Shown here: positions 1-5,196 of the stretch, piece by piece
Position numbering within the stretch: position 1 is the first letter of the stretch
Layout: the number at the start of each line of letters is the position of its first letter
Source: Clostridiales bacterium
GTDB taxonomy: Bacteria; Bacillota; Clostridia; UBA1381
Direction: 5' to 3'
Assembly: GCA_003453455.1 (NCBI GenBank)
Contig: DMLG01000140.1
Coordinates: 1 to 5,196 of the forward strand
DNA length: 5,196 bases
Translations under genes and position numbers: made by a program
The notes under the pieces: generated by a model
The model's input: only the letters and a program-made list of their open reading frames with translations
Told to the model about the DNA's origin: nothing
The model's database searches: none

Positions 1-312
1 AAGAATTATTGCGCAGTTATAGACCGCACCGTCCCACAAAACAGGCGCACCCAAAACACACAAAATATCCATATCTCTCGTATTTTCCGCAATGAATGAG
101 ACCGCTTTTTTTGCGGCATTTAAAAGCGTGCCCTGCAAAAACAAATCTCCGCAGGTTGCACCTGTTATGCAAAGCTCCGGAAAAACAGCAAGTTTTACTC
201 TCTTTTCATACGCTTTTTGTATAGCTTCCAATATGCTCTTTTTATTAAACTCACAGTCGGCAACCTTAATTTCGGGCGTTACTGCGCAGACCTTCAAAAA
301 TCCGTATTTCAT
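1..312 (-). CDS. nadE: Glutamine-dependent NAD+ synthetase, N-terminal part (partial)
   Basis: The 104 visible residues match the start of the nitrilase-fold glutaminase domain of two-domain, glutamine-dependent NAD+ synthetases. In that family this domain releases ammonia from glutamine, which passes to the C-terminal synthetase domain for ATP-dependent amidation of deamido-NAD+, the last step of NAD+ synthesis in the cytosol. Visible signs are the N-terminal MKYGFLKVCAVTPEIKVADC, the FPELCITG motif whose Glu46 would be the catalytic glutamate of the Glu-Lys-Cys triad, then TCGDLF at about 53-58 and the VLGAP...YNCA strand at 87-101. The catalytic Lys and Cys and the whole synthetase domain lie beyond the left edge. 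The start is well supported: AAAGGAG at 321-327 lies 8 nt upstream, and the ATG shares one base with the rarA stop (TGATG), so it is probably translationally coupled to rarA. A different nitrilase-family amidase is possible but fits less well. Confidence 0.88.
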   Translation of the reverse strand, partial: MKYGFLKVCAVTPEIKVADCEFNKKSILEAIQKAYEKRVKLAVFPELCITGATCGDLFLQGTLLNAAKKAVSFIAENTRDMDILCVLGAPVLWDGAVYNCAIIL

Positions 313-1589
313 CACAAATTCTCCTTTATTCTATCCCAATACTCCTTAGCCGCCTTTTCCGCCTTATTATCACCATACTCATAGTACTTGACATTCTTGA
401 TTTTATCGGGTAAATACTGCTGTTTTACATAGTGGCCCGGATAGCTGTGCGGATATTTATAGTCCGTTCCATGCCCGAGATTTTCTGCACCTTTATAGTG
501 CGAGTCCTGCAAATGTGCCGGTACACTTCCCGTATCTCTCGCCGAAATATCTCCCATAGCTTTATCTATCGCCATTATAGCAGAATTTGATTTTGGTGCC
601 GTTGCAAGCATAATAACCGCCTCTGCAAGCGGTATTCTTGCCTCTGGCATACCAAGCCGCATAGCAGAATCAACGCACGCATTCGCTATTGCCGCCGCCT
701 GGGGATAAGCAAGTCCTATATCCTCCGAGGCTATAACCAAAATGCGTCTGCACGCCGATATCATATCGCCTGCTGATAAAATTTTTGCAAGATAATAAAC
801 TGCCGCATCAGGGTCAGAGCCGCGTATGGATTTTTGAAAAGCACTCAGCACATCATAATGGCTGTCCCCGTCCTTATCATAGCGCAAAATCTTTTTCTGC
901 GTTGCCTGTACCGCCGTATCCTCAGTAATCTTAATACGCTTTTTATCATCGGGCGCTGCCGTCAAAAAGCAAATCTGCAATACATTAAGAGCTTTTCTCA
1001 CATCTCCGCCTGATGTAAAGGCTATATGGGTGTATGCCTCCCCACTTACCTCAACTTTATAGTCCTTATAGTCGCTTTCGCAAAGAAGCTTTGCCGCCCT
1101 TTTCAGCGCCTTTTCAATATCCTTTTCCTGTATAGGCAAAAACTCAAATACGGTACTTCTCGAAAGCACTGCATCATAAACATAAAAATACGGATTTTCG
1201 GTAGTGCTGGCAATAAGAGTAATTTTTCCGTTTTCCATAAACTCTAAAAGCGATTGCTGCTGTTTTTTATTAAAATGCTGAATTTCATCAAGATATAAAA
1301 GCACCCCTTCCGCCGTCATAAAGGTGTCCAAAGATGCTACAATTTCCTTTATATCCGAAACTGACGCAGTTGTCGCGTTCAGGCGGTAAAAGGTCTTTCC
1401 TGTTCTTTTTGCAATTATATTCGCAACGGTTGTTTTCCCTGTCCCGCTCGGTCCGTAAAAAATCATATTGGGCACTTCGCCCGAAAGTATGATTTTTTTC
1501 AGGATTTTGCCCTCACCCAAAAGCTGTTCCTGACCCACTACATCTTCAAGGCTTTCAGGACGGATTTTGTCCGCCAGCGGCTGTGCCAT
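312..1589 (-). CDS. rarA: Replication-associated recombination protein A (RarA/MgsA), AAA+ ATPase
   Basis: This 425-aa protein is a full-length member of the RarA/MgsA/WRNIP1 family, clamp-loader-like AAA+ ATPases that act at stalled replication forks in the cytosol. The N-terminus MAQPLADKIRPESLEDVVGQ is typical. Visible motifs are Walker A GPSGTGKT (46-53), Walker B LLYLDE (97-102), sensor 1 ASTTENP (127-133), an arginine-finger SRS (143-145) and the sensor-2 region GGDVRKALN (194-202). The C-terminal half has the family's tetramerisation region, including SIRGSDPDAAVYYLAK and RRILVIASEDIGLAYPQA. No key residue is missing. The start abuts the stop of the upstream GNAT gene, and its SD (AGGGGG, 1599-1604) lies inside the last codons of that gene, with 9 nt spacing. 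The stop overlaps the nadE start by one base. RarA is known from other bacteria as a housekeeping gene; its place next to nadE suggests shared transcription, not a shared pathway. Confidence 0.95.
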   Translation of the reverse strand: MAQPLADKIRPESLEDVVGQEQLLGEGKILKKIILSGEVPNMIFYGPSGTGKTTVANIIAKRTGKTFYRLNATTASVSDIKEIVASLDTFMTAEGVLLYLDEIQHFNKKQQQSLLEFMENGKITLIASTTENPYFYVYDAVLSRSTVFEFLPIQEKDIEKALKRAAKLLCESDYKDYKVEVSGEAYTHIAFTSGGDVRKALNVLQICFLTAAPDDKKRIKITEDTAVQATQKKILRYDKDGDSHYDVLSAFQKSIRGSDPDAAVYYLAKILSAGDMISACRRILVIASEDIGLAYPQAAAIANACVDSAMRLGMPEARIPLAEAVIMLATAPKSNSAIMAIDKAMGDISARDTGSVPAHLQDSHYKGAENLGHGTDYKYPHSYPGHYVKQQYLPDKIKNVKYYEYGDNKAEKAAKEYWDRIKENL

Positions 1590-2027
1590 TTATACACACC
1601 CCCTGCACTTATGTTGCTTTGTCAGGTCTTTTCGCATTATTCTGCAATTTTTGCCGTATTTTTCCCGTTCCGCTCCCGTATTCTCGTAGTATTCGTACTC
1701 GAAAAAGGGCACAACTTCATCAGGAGAATCCGCAATCGCCTCTTTTGCCCCCAGAGATTTTGCTTTATCCTCTATTGCCTTAATCACAAGGTCCCCGACA
1801 TACTGTCCTCTGTAACTTTCATCTACTGCAATAAAGTCAATATGACAAACAGCGTCACTTATCATAGTAAACCTTGCCGACGCAATCTGTCTTGTCTTAT
1901 CATAGCCTACAAGATGATAGGAGCTTCCTTCATATTCGTCCGAAAGCTCCGCACCGAAAACAGAATCCCGTAAATCCTTTGAAAGCGCATACCCGTTTTC
2001 GCCGTAAACAAAAGTAAATTCAAGCAT
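1590..2027 (-). CDS. GNAT-family N-acetyltransferase, substrate unknown
   Basis: This 145-aa protein has the size and pattern of a single-domain GCN5-related acetyltransferase, which transfers acetyl from acetyl-CoA to an amine. Strand beta4 (HIDFIAVDESYRG, 62-74) leads into motif A, RGQYVGDLVI (73-82), the pyrophosphate-binding loop, followed by helix alpha3 (IKAIEDKAKSLGA). Motif A is slightly unusual: the canonical R-x-x-G-x-G/A has Tyr76 where the first Gly is usual. The segment VPFFEYEYYENTGAEREKYG (106-125) resembles the 'FYEKxGF' substrate-side motif B. The C-terminus is basic and ends in KCRGCV, with two Cys. The start overlaps the upstream TPR gene by 8 nt (ATGCTTGA). A purine-rich SD (AAAGGAAG) lies inside that gene, spaced somewhat far, about 9-11 nt. 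Candidate substrates include a ribosomal or other protein N-terminus or a small metabolite; the sequence does not decide. Confidence 0.85.
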   Translation of the reverse strand: MLEFTFVYGENGYALSKDLRDSVFGAELSDEYEGSSYHLVGYDKTRQIASARFTMISDAVCHIDFIAVDESYRGQYVGDLVIKAIEDKAKSLGAKEAIADSPDEVVPFFEYEYYENTGAEREKYGKNCRIMRKDLTKQHKCRGCV

Positions 2028-2754
2028 TTTTTATTTCTTCCTTTAATTTTTCTATATCCTCTTGCGAAACGGTTGTAAGCATACTCCTGCGGCAATTATC
2101 CGTTTCTTTTAAAAACTCCGACGCTTTTTCCCAGTTGCCTTTTTTCAGTTCAAGAATTGCAGAATGGTAGAATCCTTCAACAAACTGCGGATATTTTTCG
2201 CGCAAATCCTCTGCAATTTCGGAGGCTTTTTCAAAATTGCCCTCTCTTATATATGCCACGAGCAAATTATCGCAAATATCCCTGTCATCGCTGTTATAAT
2301 CGTATGCTTCGAGGCAAAAATCAAGCGCACTGCTCCCGTCAAGCTGTTTTAAATATCCTAAAAGTCCGTAAATGACTGTCGTTTTCACCGTTCCAAAAAG
2401 CTCGGTCATATCCTCTATTGCTTCTTCTGTTCTGCCCTCTTTATGATACGCCATAGCACGGTAAGTTTTTGCGTTTATTTTATCCTTTTTGGGAATTGCA
2501 CGGTCAAGTATAATAGTATTTAGGACATTTTCCGCATCCTTGAATTTCCCAATCCGCATAAGTAAAAGCGCATATTCGGTTTTATACTGATTATTTCCGC
2601 CAAACATTTGTGACGCTTTTTTATACAAGACTTCCGCTCTGTCATTATTGCCCTCTGCCAGCGCCTTAACAGCAAAATTTTTCAAAATTGCGGGTGCCAA
2701 TTTATATGCCGCAAACACAAAAAGCAAAATGACTATTATATATAGAAATTTCAT
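2020..2754 (-). CDS. Membrane-anchored tetratricopeptide repeat (TPR) protein, function unknown
   Basis: This 244-aa protein opens with a hydrophobic segment (MKFLYIIVILLFVFAAYKLA, residues about 3-20) that looks like an uncleaved signal anchor, as no lipobox Cys or clear cleavage site follows. The rest is helical with TPR-like 34-residue units: about 24-51 (ALAEGNNDRAEVLYKKA), 57-84 (LLLMRIGKFKDAENVLN), 94-121 (RAMAYHKEGRTEEAIEDM), a weaker unit at about 127-154, then 159-190 (VAYIREGNFEKASEIAEDL) and 194-220 (ILELKKGNWEKASEFLKE). The G-x-(Y/F/W/N)-x-x-A pattern between helices is clear in several. TPRs are protein-binding scaffolds. The charge around the first helix (only Lys2 before it) leaves the side of the repeats uncertain. 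The start follows the asnS stop by 15 nt, with GGAG at 2764-2767 spaced 9 nt. The end overlaps the GNAT start by 8 nt, so the two are probably translationally coupled. I do not recognise a named family. Confidence 0.85.
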   Translation of the reverse strand: MKFLYIIVILLFVFAAYKLAPAILKNFAVKALAEGNNDRAEVLYKKASQMFGGNNQYKTEYALLLMRIGKFKDAENVLNTIILDRAIPKKDKINAKTYRAMAYHKEGRTEEAIEDMTELFGTVKTTVIYGLLGYLKQLDGSSALDFCLEAYDYNSDDRDICDNLLVAYIREGNFEKASEIAEDLREKYPQFVEGFYHSAILELKKGNWEKASEFLKETDNCRRSMLTTVSQEDIEKLKEEIKNA

Positions 2755-2769
2755 AGTCCTATTCTCCGT

Positions 2770-4158
2770 TTAAAACTCCGCACTTCCTACCGTTCTCGGG
2801 AAGGGAAGTACATCGCGTATATTCTGTATGCCCGTAAGATACATAACCGCTCTTTCAAAGCCTAAGCCAAAGCCTGCGTGCTTATTGGTTCCGTATTTTC
2901 GGAGATCGAGATAGAACTTATAATCATCAGGATTTAAGCCGCACTCCTTCATTCTTGACATAAGCACATCATAGTTTTCCTCGCGTTGGCTGCCGCCGAT
3001 AATTTCGCCTATTCCCGGCACAAGCAGGTCACAAGCCGCAACGGTTTTTCCGTCATCGTTCAGCTTCATATAAAATGCTTTTATTTCCTTCGGATAATCG
3101 GTAACAAATACAGGCTTTTTAAATACCTGCTCGGTCAAAAATCTCTCGTGTTCCGTTTGCAGGTCGCTGCCCCATTCCACCTTATAGTCAAATTTATCAT
3201 TATTCTTTTTTAGAATTTCCACAGCCTCGGTATAGCTTACCCTTGCAAAATCGTTTGATACAACATTATTAAGTCTTTCAAGCAAGCCTTTGTCTATGAA
3301 TTTATTGAAGAATTCCATCTCCTCAGGTGCGTTTTCAAGACAGTAGGTTATAATATATTTTACCATATCCTCCGCTAAATCCATATCATCAGCAAGGTCT
3401 GCAAATGCGATTTCAGGTTCTATCATCCAGAATTCCGCAGCATGACGCGTTGTGTTGGAGTTTTCAGCACGGAAGGTAGGACCGAAAGTGTAAACATTCC
3501 GGAAAGCCATACAGTAGGTTTCAACATTAAGCTGTCCCGAAACGGTAAGATTTGCCTGTTTGCCGAAAAAGTCCTTTGAAAAATCGGTTTTTCCGTCCTC
3601 TGTTTTAGGAAGATTGTTCATATCCATAGTTGTTACCTGGAACATCTCGCCTGCGCCCTCGCAGTCGCTTGTTGTTATAATCGGCGTATGCACATAAACA
3701 AAACCGCGCTCCTGGAAAAACCGGTGAATTGCATATGCGAGCATTGACCTTATGCGGAAAACCGCGGAAAAGGTGTTCGTTCTCGCACGCAAATGATATT
3801 GCGTTCTCAAAAATTCCATTGTATGACGCTTGTTCTGTATAGGATAGTCAGGCGTCGATGTACCGTCAATCACAACGCTTTCCGCCTTGATTTCAAACGG
3901 TTGCTTTGCATCAGGCGTCAACACAAGTTTTCCGCAAACTGTAATTGCCGAAGCAATGTTAAGTTTTGAGAGCTTGTCAAAATTGTCAAGATTATCCTCA
4001 ATAACAATCTGAACGCATTTAAAGAAAGTTCCGTCATTAAGTTCGATAAATCCGAAATTTTTTGACACTCGAATATTCCTTATCCAGCCCGAAACGGTCA
4101 CATCCTTATTCTCAAATTGTTGCGGATCTTTAAAAAGCTCTTTTACTACTGTTTTCAT
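2770..4158 (-). CDS. asnS: Asparaginyl-tRNA synthetase (class IIb)
   Basis: The enzyme charges tRNA-Asn with asparagine using ATP, in the cytosol. From the ATG at 4158 it has 462 residues, the usual AsnRS length. An N-terminal OB-fold anticodon-binding domain (about 1-105, with [21 protein letters not shown]) is followed by the class II catalytic domain. Motif 1 is around [15 protein letters not shown] (145-159), then [10 protein letters not shown] and [12 protein letters not shown], motif 2 [16 protein letters not shown] (229-244) and motif 3 [15 protein letters not shown] (429-443), ending [31 protein letters not shown] and this C-terminus favour AsnRS over AspRS. An in-frame ATG at 4176 would add MKGFKN, but it has no SD and overlaps the upstream stop, while the ATG at 4158 has AAAGGA 9 nt away and begins MKTVVKELF as in relatives. 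It is the second gene of the probable operon, 14 nt after the DUF896 gene. Confidence 0.97.
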   Translation of the reverse strand: MKTVVKELFKDPQQFENKDVTVSGWIRNIRVSKNFGFIELNDGTFFKCVQIVIEDNLDNFDKLSKLNIASAITVCGKLVLTPDAKQPFEIKAESVVIDGTSTPDYPIQNKRHTMEFLRTQYHLRARTNTFSAVFRIRSMLAYAIHRFFQERGFVYVHTPIITTSDCEGAGEMFQVTTMDMNNLPKTEDGKTDFSKDFFGKQANLTVSGQLNVETYCMAFRNVYTFGPTFRAENSNTTRHAAEFWMIEPEIAFADLADDMDLAEDMVKYIITYCLENAPEEMEFFNKFIDKGLLERLNNVVSNDFARVSYTEAVEILKKNNDKFDYKVEWGSDLQTEHERFLTEQVFKKPVFVTDYPKEIKAFYMKLNDDGKTVAACDLLVPGIGEIIGGSQREENYDVLMSRMKECGLNPDDYKFYLDLRKYGTNKHAGFGLGFERAVMYLTGIQNIRDVLPFPRTVGSAEF

Positions 4159-4167
4159 ATTTTTAAA

Positions 4168-4173
4168 TCCTTT
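4168..4173 (-). promoter_or_regulatory. Ribosome binding site deciding the asnS start
   Basis: AAAGGA on the minus strand, with 9 nt to the ATG at 4156-4158. Its first A is the last base of the DUF896 gene's TGA stop, so ribosomes ending there can re-initiate on asnS. No comparable purine run lies before the alternative ATG at 4174-4176, which is why the shorter start is preferred. Confidence 0.75.
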
Positions 4174-4346
4174 CATTTTTTATCTATTATTTCTATGCTG
4201 TCAAGCGTAGCTTTAAAATTCCTTCTTATCGCCCCTAAATATTCTTTATAAAGCTGCTTTTGTTCCTCCTGCTCACTTTGTGAAAGCCCTTCGCTTTTCT
4301 TTTTTGCGGCAAGGTAGTTTATTCTTGAAATTTTTTCTTTTTCCAT
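4173..4346 (-). CDS. DUF896 (YnzC-type) small helical protein
   Basis: From the ATG at 4346 the product is 57 residues, highly charged and helical: it opens [20 protein letters not shown], then [20 protein letters not shown], then [14 protein letters not shown]. This is the characteristic pattern of the DUF896/YnzC family: a two-helix hairpin, then the conserved (F/I)RxNFKxxLDxIEI tail. The function is unknown. In Bacillus subtilis the family member YnzC sits in the SOS-regulated yneA-yneB operon (established knowledge), but no SOS (LexA) box is visible here. An open frame extends upstream to 4412, but those 22 residues would overlap the promoter, whereas AGGAG at 4355-4359 lies 8 nt before the ATG at 4346 and matches the family N-terminus. 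It is the first gene of the probable operon. Confidence 0.92.
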   Translation of the reverse strand: MEKEKISRINYLAAKKKSEGLSQSEQEEQKQLYKEYLGAIRRNFKATLDSIEIIDKK

Positions 4347-4370
4347 ACAGAATTCTCCTCTTAAAGCAGT

Positions 4371-4399
4371 ATTATATAACAAAAATAAAAAAATTTCAA
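4371..4399 (-). promoter_or_regulatory. Sigma-A type promoter for the DUF896-asnS-TPR-GNAT-rarA-nadE operon
   Basis: Read on the minus strand, a -35 element TTGAAA (4399-4394) and a perfect -10 element TATAAT (4376-4371) are separated by exactly 17 nt of very T-rich sequence. The expected start of transcription is about 4364, giving a leader of roughly 18 nt before the DUF896 ATG. No terminator-like hairpin or long gap is seen downstream among the six genes, so this promoter could serve them all. The leader leaves no room for a T-box or other riboswitch. Confidence 0.85.
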
Positions 4400-4407
4400 T
4401 ACAAGCT

Positions 4408-4435
4408 ACCAAATCTTATCAAAAAACATAATATA
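4408..4435 (+). promoter_or_regulatory. Possible sporulation (sigma-K/sigma-E-like) promoter for the 38-aa gene
   Basis: CATAATATA at 4427-4435 fits the CATAnnnTA pattern known for sigma-K -10 elements, and an AC-containing -35-like triplet (ACC, 4408-4410) lies 16 nt upstream. No good sigma-A pair is visible on this strand. The region is AT-rich, so chance matches are likely and the -35 pattern carries little information. If right, transcription would begin near 4442, at the edge of the palindrome. Confidence 0.25.
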
Positions 4436-4443
4436 TATCAAAA

Positions 4444-4457
4444 CGGTTTTAAAACCG
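4444..4457. repeat. Perfect 14-bp palindrome, possible operator or 5' mRNA hairpin
   Basis: CGGTTTTAAAACCG is its own reverse complement. It lies 6 nt before the SD (4464) of the 38-aa gene and about 80-93 nt upstream of the predicted operon start on the other strand. As DNA it could bind a dimeric regulator. As RNA it could fold into a short 5-bp hairpin in the leader of the small gene. The symmetry does not extend beyond 14 bp. The sequence alone does not separate these options. Confidence 0.5.
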
Positions 4458-4463
4458 ATTATG

Positions 4464-4471
4464 AAAGGAGG
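4464..4471 (+). promoter_or_regulatory. Strong ribosome binding site of the 38-aa gene
   Basis: AAAGGAGG, a perfect match to the anti-SD of 16S rRNA, ends 7 nt before the ATG at 4479. This optimal site is the main evidence that the short frame is translated. It also rules against the in-frame ATG at 4461, which lies upstream of the site and has none of its own. Confidence 0.85.
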
Positions 4472-4478
4472 CAAAACT

Positions 4479-4595
4479 ATGGGTGACTGTGGTTCCGTAT
4501 GTAACAATTGCGGCGGTTGCGGAAACTTTGACTTTGATATGATTTTATGGGTACTTATTATCATCGTTATCGTAACCTGTATGTGCAACAACTAA
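4479..4595 (+). CDS. 38-aa Cys-rich small membrane protein, uncharacterised
   Basis: The product begins MGDCGSVCNNCGGCGNFDFD (1-20) and continues MILWVLIIIVIVTCMCNN (21-38). It has two parts: a polar, Gly/Asn-rich head with C-x3-C-x2-C-x2-C (Cys4, 8, 11, 14), and a hydrophobic stretch (about 21-33, with Trp24) followed by C-x-C (Cys34, 36) and NN at the end. The hydrophobic run is short for a full membrane span. I do not recognise a named family. The layout recalls small Gly/Cys-rich hydrophobic proteins of spore formers, such as the YjcZ/SscA type, and similar short proteins in Clostridia; this is resemblance, not proof. The four-Cys head could bind a metal or form disulfides. The gene has a perfect SD, its own terminator, and sits divergent from the asnS operon. 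Translation is well supported; the function is unknown. Confidence 0.8.
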   Translation: MGDCGSVCNNCGGCGNFDFDMILWVLIIIVIVTCMCNN

Positions 4596-4653
4596 TTTAG
4601 TTAAACGGTAATATCGCCTGTTTCCTTATCGGAAATCGTACATCAAAGAGCAA

Positions 4654-4682
4654 AAAAGAGCCGCTATATTTGCGGCTCTTTT
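4654..4682 (+). terminator. Rho-independent terminator after the 38-aa gene
   Basis: An 11-bp perfect stem, AAAAGAGCCGC (4654-4664) paired with GCGGCTCTTTT (4672-4682), encloses a 7-nt loop TATATTT; the GC-rich core is GAGCCGC. Four T follow the core on the plus strand (TTTTAATT). On the minus strand six T follow, so it could act in both directions. It begins 58 nt after the small gene's stop and ends 2 nt before the next promoter, insulating the CDF gene. Confidence 0.88.
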
Positions 4683-4684
4683 AA

Positions 4685-4713
4685 TTGACAAATCATTTTG
4701 TGTTTGTTATAAT
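4685..4713 (+). promoter_or_regulatory. Consensus sigma-A promoter of the CDF transporter gene
   Basis: TTGACA (4685-4690) and TATAAT (4708-4713), both perfect consensus hexamers, are separated by 17 nt. The start of transcription is expected near 4720, giving a leader of about 20 nt with AGGAGG at 4730-4735. No metal-responsive operator (an inverted repeat over the promoter) is evident, so expression is probably strong and not obviously metal-regulated. Confidence 0.92.
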
Positions 4714-4741
4714 CAAAAAAAGCTTGAACAGGAGGCGTAGT

Positions 4742-5196
4742 ATGAAAAAAATAAAAGAGCCTGATACCGCCAAACGCGTATCGGTAAATACTATAATTTG
4801 TAATCTTGTTTTGACATTTTTTAAACTTTTTGCAGGTCTTTTTTCACATTCTTCCGCTATGATTTCGGACGCCGTGCATTCAGCTTCTGATGTGTTAAGC
4901 ACGGTAATTGTTTTAATCGGGGTTAATTTGGCAGGAAAAAGCTCGGACGAAGGACACCCTTACGGTCATGAACGCTTTGAATGCGTTGCGGCAATCCTTC
5001 TTTCCGTTATGCTCGCATTAACGGGGCTGGGTATAGGCGCATCCGGTGTAAAAACCTTATTTTCGGAACATTCTGAAATAATTGTACCGGGAATTTTTGC
5101 GCTTATTGCTGCGGTTTTGTCCATAATAGTTAAAGAACTTATGTTCCGCTATACCGCATCGGCCGCAAAAAAGGTAAATTCAAGCGCACTTATGGC
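4742..5196 (+). CDS. Cation diffusion facilitator (CDF) family metal exporter, N-terminal part (partial)
   Basis: The 151 complete codons match the start of CDF transporters, inner-membrane dimers that export divalent metals (Zn, Mn, Fe, Co, Cd) in exchange for protons. After a short charged N-terminus come TM1 (about 14-33) and TM2 with the signature HSSAMISDAVHSASDVLST (36-54). TM2 carries H46-x3-D50 at the transport site, with D43 nearby. The loop GHPYGHERFE (71-80) is typical, followed by TM3 (about 81-105) and TM4 (about 113-133). The frame is open to the right edge; TM5, with the second half of the metal site, TM6 and the cytosolic dimer domain are missing. AGGAGG at 4730-4735 lies 6 nt before the ATG. 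His at the first site position is seen in Zn-type exporters, while FieF/YiiP has Asp, so Zn is slightly favoured, but the other half of the site is needed. The gene has its own promoter and is divergent from the asnS operon. Confidence 0.93.
   Translation, partial: MKKIKEPDTAKRVSVNTIICNLVLTFFKLFAGLFSHSSAMISDAVHSASDVLSTVIVLIGVNLAGKSSDEGHPYGHERFECVAAILLSVMLALTGLGIGASGVKTLFSEHSEIIVPGIFALIAAVLSIIVKELMFRYTASAAKKVNSSALM

Noticed and set aside
2014..2025. GTAAATTCAAGC repeated near 5175-5186
   Set aside because: A 12-nt match between two coding regions on unrelated genes, with no flanking similarity; taken as chance.
4159..4176. Longer asnS start at 4176 (adds MKGFKN)
   Set aside because: No SD precedes it and it overlaps the DUF896 stop; the internal ATG at 4158 has AAAGGA with 9 nt spacing.
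4347..4412. Longer start of the DUF896 gene (79 residues, from 4412)
   Set aside because: The extra 22 codons run through the -35/-10 promoter and lack an SD; the ATG at 4346 has AGGAG at 8 nt and matches the family N-terminus.
4461..4478. Upstream in-frame ATG of the small Cys-rich gene (would add MKGGKT)
   Set aside because: It overlaps the perfect SD of the ATG at 4479 and has no SD of its own.
4347..4478. SOS (LexA) box, expected if the DUF896 gene were regulated like ynzC of Bacillus subtilis
   Set aside because: No GAAC-N4-GTTC-like sequence is visible near the promoter.
4621..4635. Short hairpin TTTCC-TTATC-GGAAA between the small gene and the terminator
   Set aside because: Only 5 bp and AT-rich at one side with no T run; too weak to call a terminator or structured RNA.
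4596..4653. Possible riboswitch or small RNA between the small gene and the terminator
   Set aside because: 58 nt with no recognisable conserved RNA motif and no promoter; most simply the 3' untranslated region of the small gene.

Overview
The window looks like ordinary chromosome from a low-to-moderate GC Firmicute, most likely a gut-type Clostridia (Oscillospiraceae/Lachnospiraceae-like). The basis is protein resemblance (a DUF896/YnzC-type protein, a clostridial-type RarA, AsnRS and CDF transporter), strong AGGAGG-type Shine-Dalgarno (SD) sites and near-consensus sigma-A promoters. No species call is possible by eye. No mobile element, CRISPR array, tRNA or rRNA was seen.

Layout. Positions 1-4346 hold six tightly packed minus-strand genes, read from right to left: a DUF896 protein, asnS (asparaginyl-tRNA synthetase), a membrane-anchored TPR protein, a GNAT acetyltransferase, rarA (replication/recombination AAA+ ATPase) and the start of a glutamine-dependent NAD+ synthetase (nadE, cut by the left edge). 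Gaps are 15 nt or less and several stops overlap or abut the next start, so this is probably one operon. It would be driven by a sigma-A type promoter at 4371-4399 (TTGAAA-17-TATAAT). The 5' leader would be only about 18 nt, so no T-box leader fits in front of asnS from this promoter.

Positions 4347-4478 form a divergent intergenic region. It carries that promoter, a perfect 14-bp palindrome (4444-4457) and a possible sporulation-type (sigma-K-like) promoter pointing right. Next comes an unlisted 38-codon gene (4479-4595) with a perfect SD, encoding a Cys-rich peptide with a hydrophobic segment. It resembles the small hydrophobic Gly/Cys-rich proteins common in spore formers and is the least explained item here. 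A strong hairpin terminator (4654-4682) closes it. Two bases later a consensus sigma-A promoter (TTGACA-17-TATAAT, 4685-4713) starts a cation diffusion facilitator gene that runs off the right edge.

How the genes work together: the left operon mixes translation (AsnRS), cofactor synthesis (NAD+), replication-fork maintenance (RarA) and three poorly defined proteins. This looks like a housekeeping cluster rather than a dedicated pathway. The small Cys-rich gene and the CDF transporter each appear to be separate transcription units. I see no convincing new multi-gene system; the most interesting leads are the 38-aa protein with its unusual upstream region and the coupled TPR-GNAT pair.
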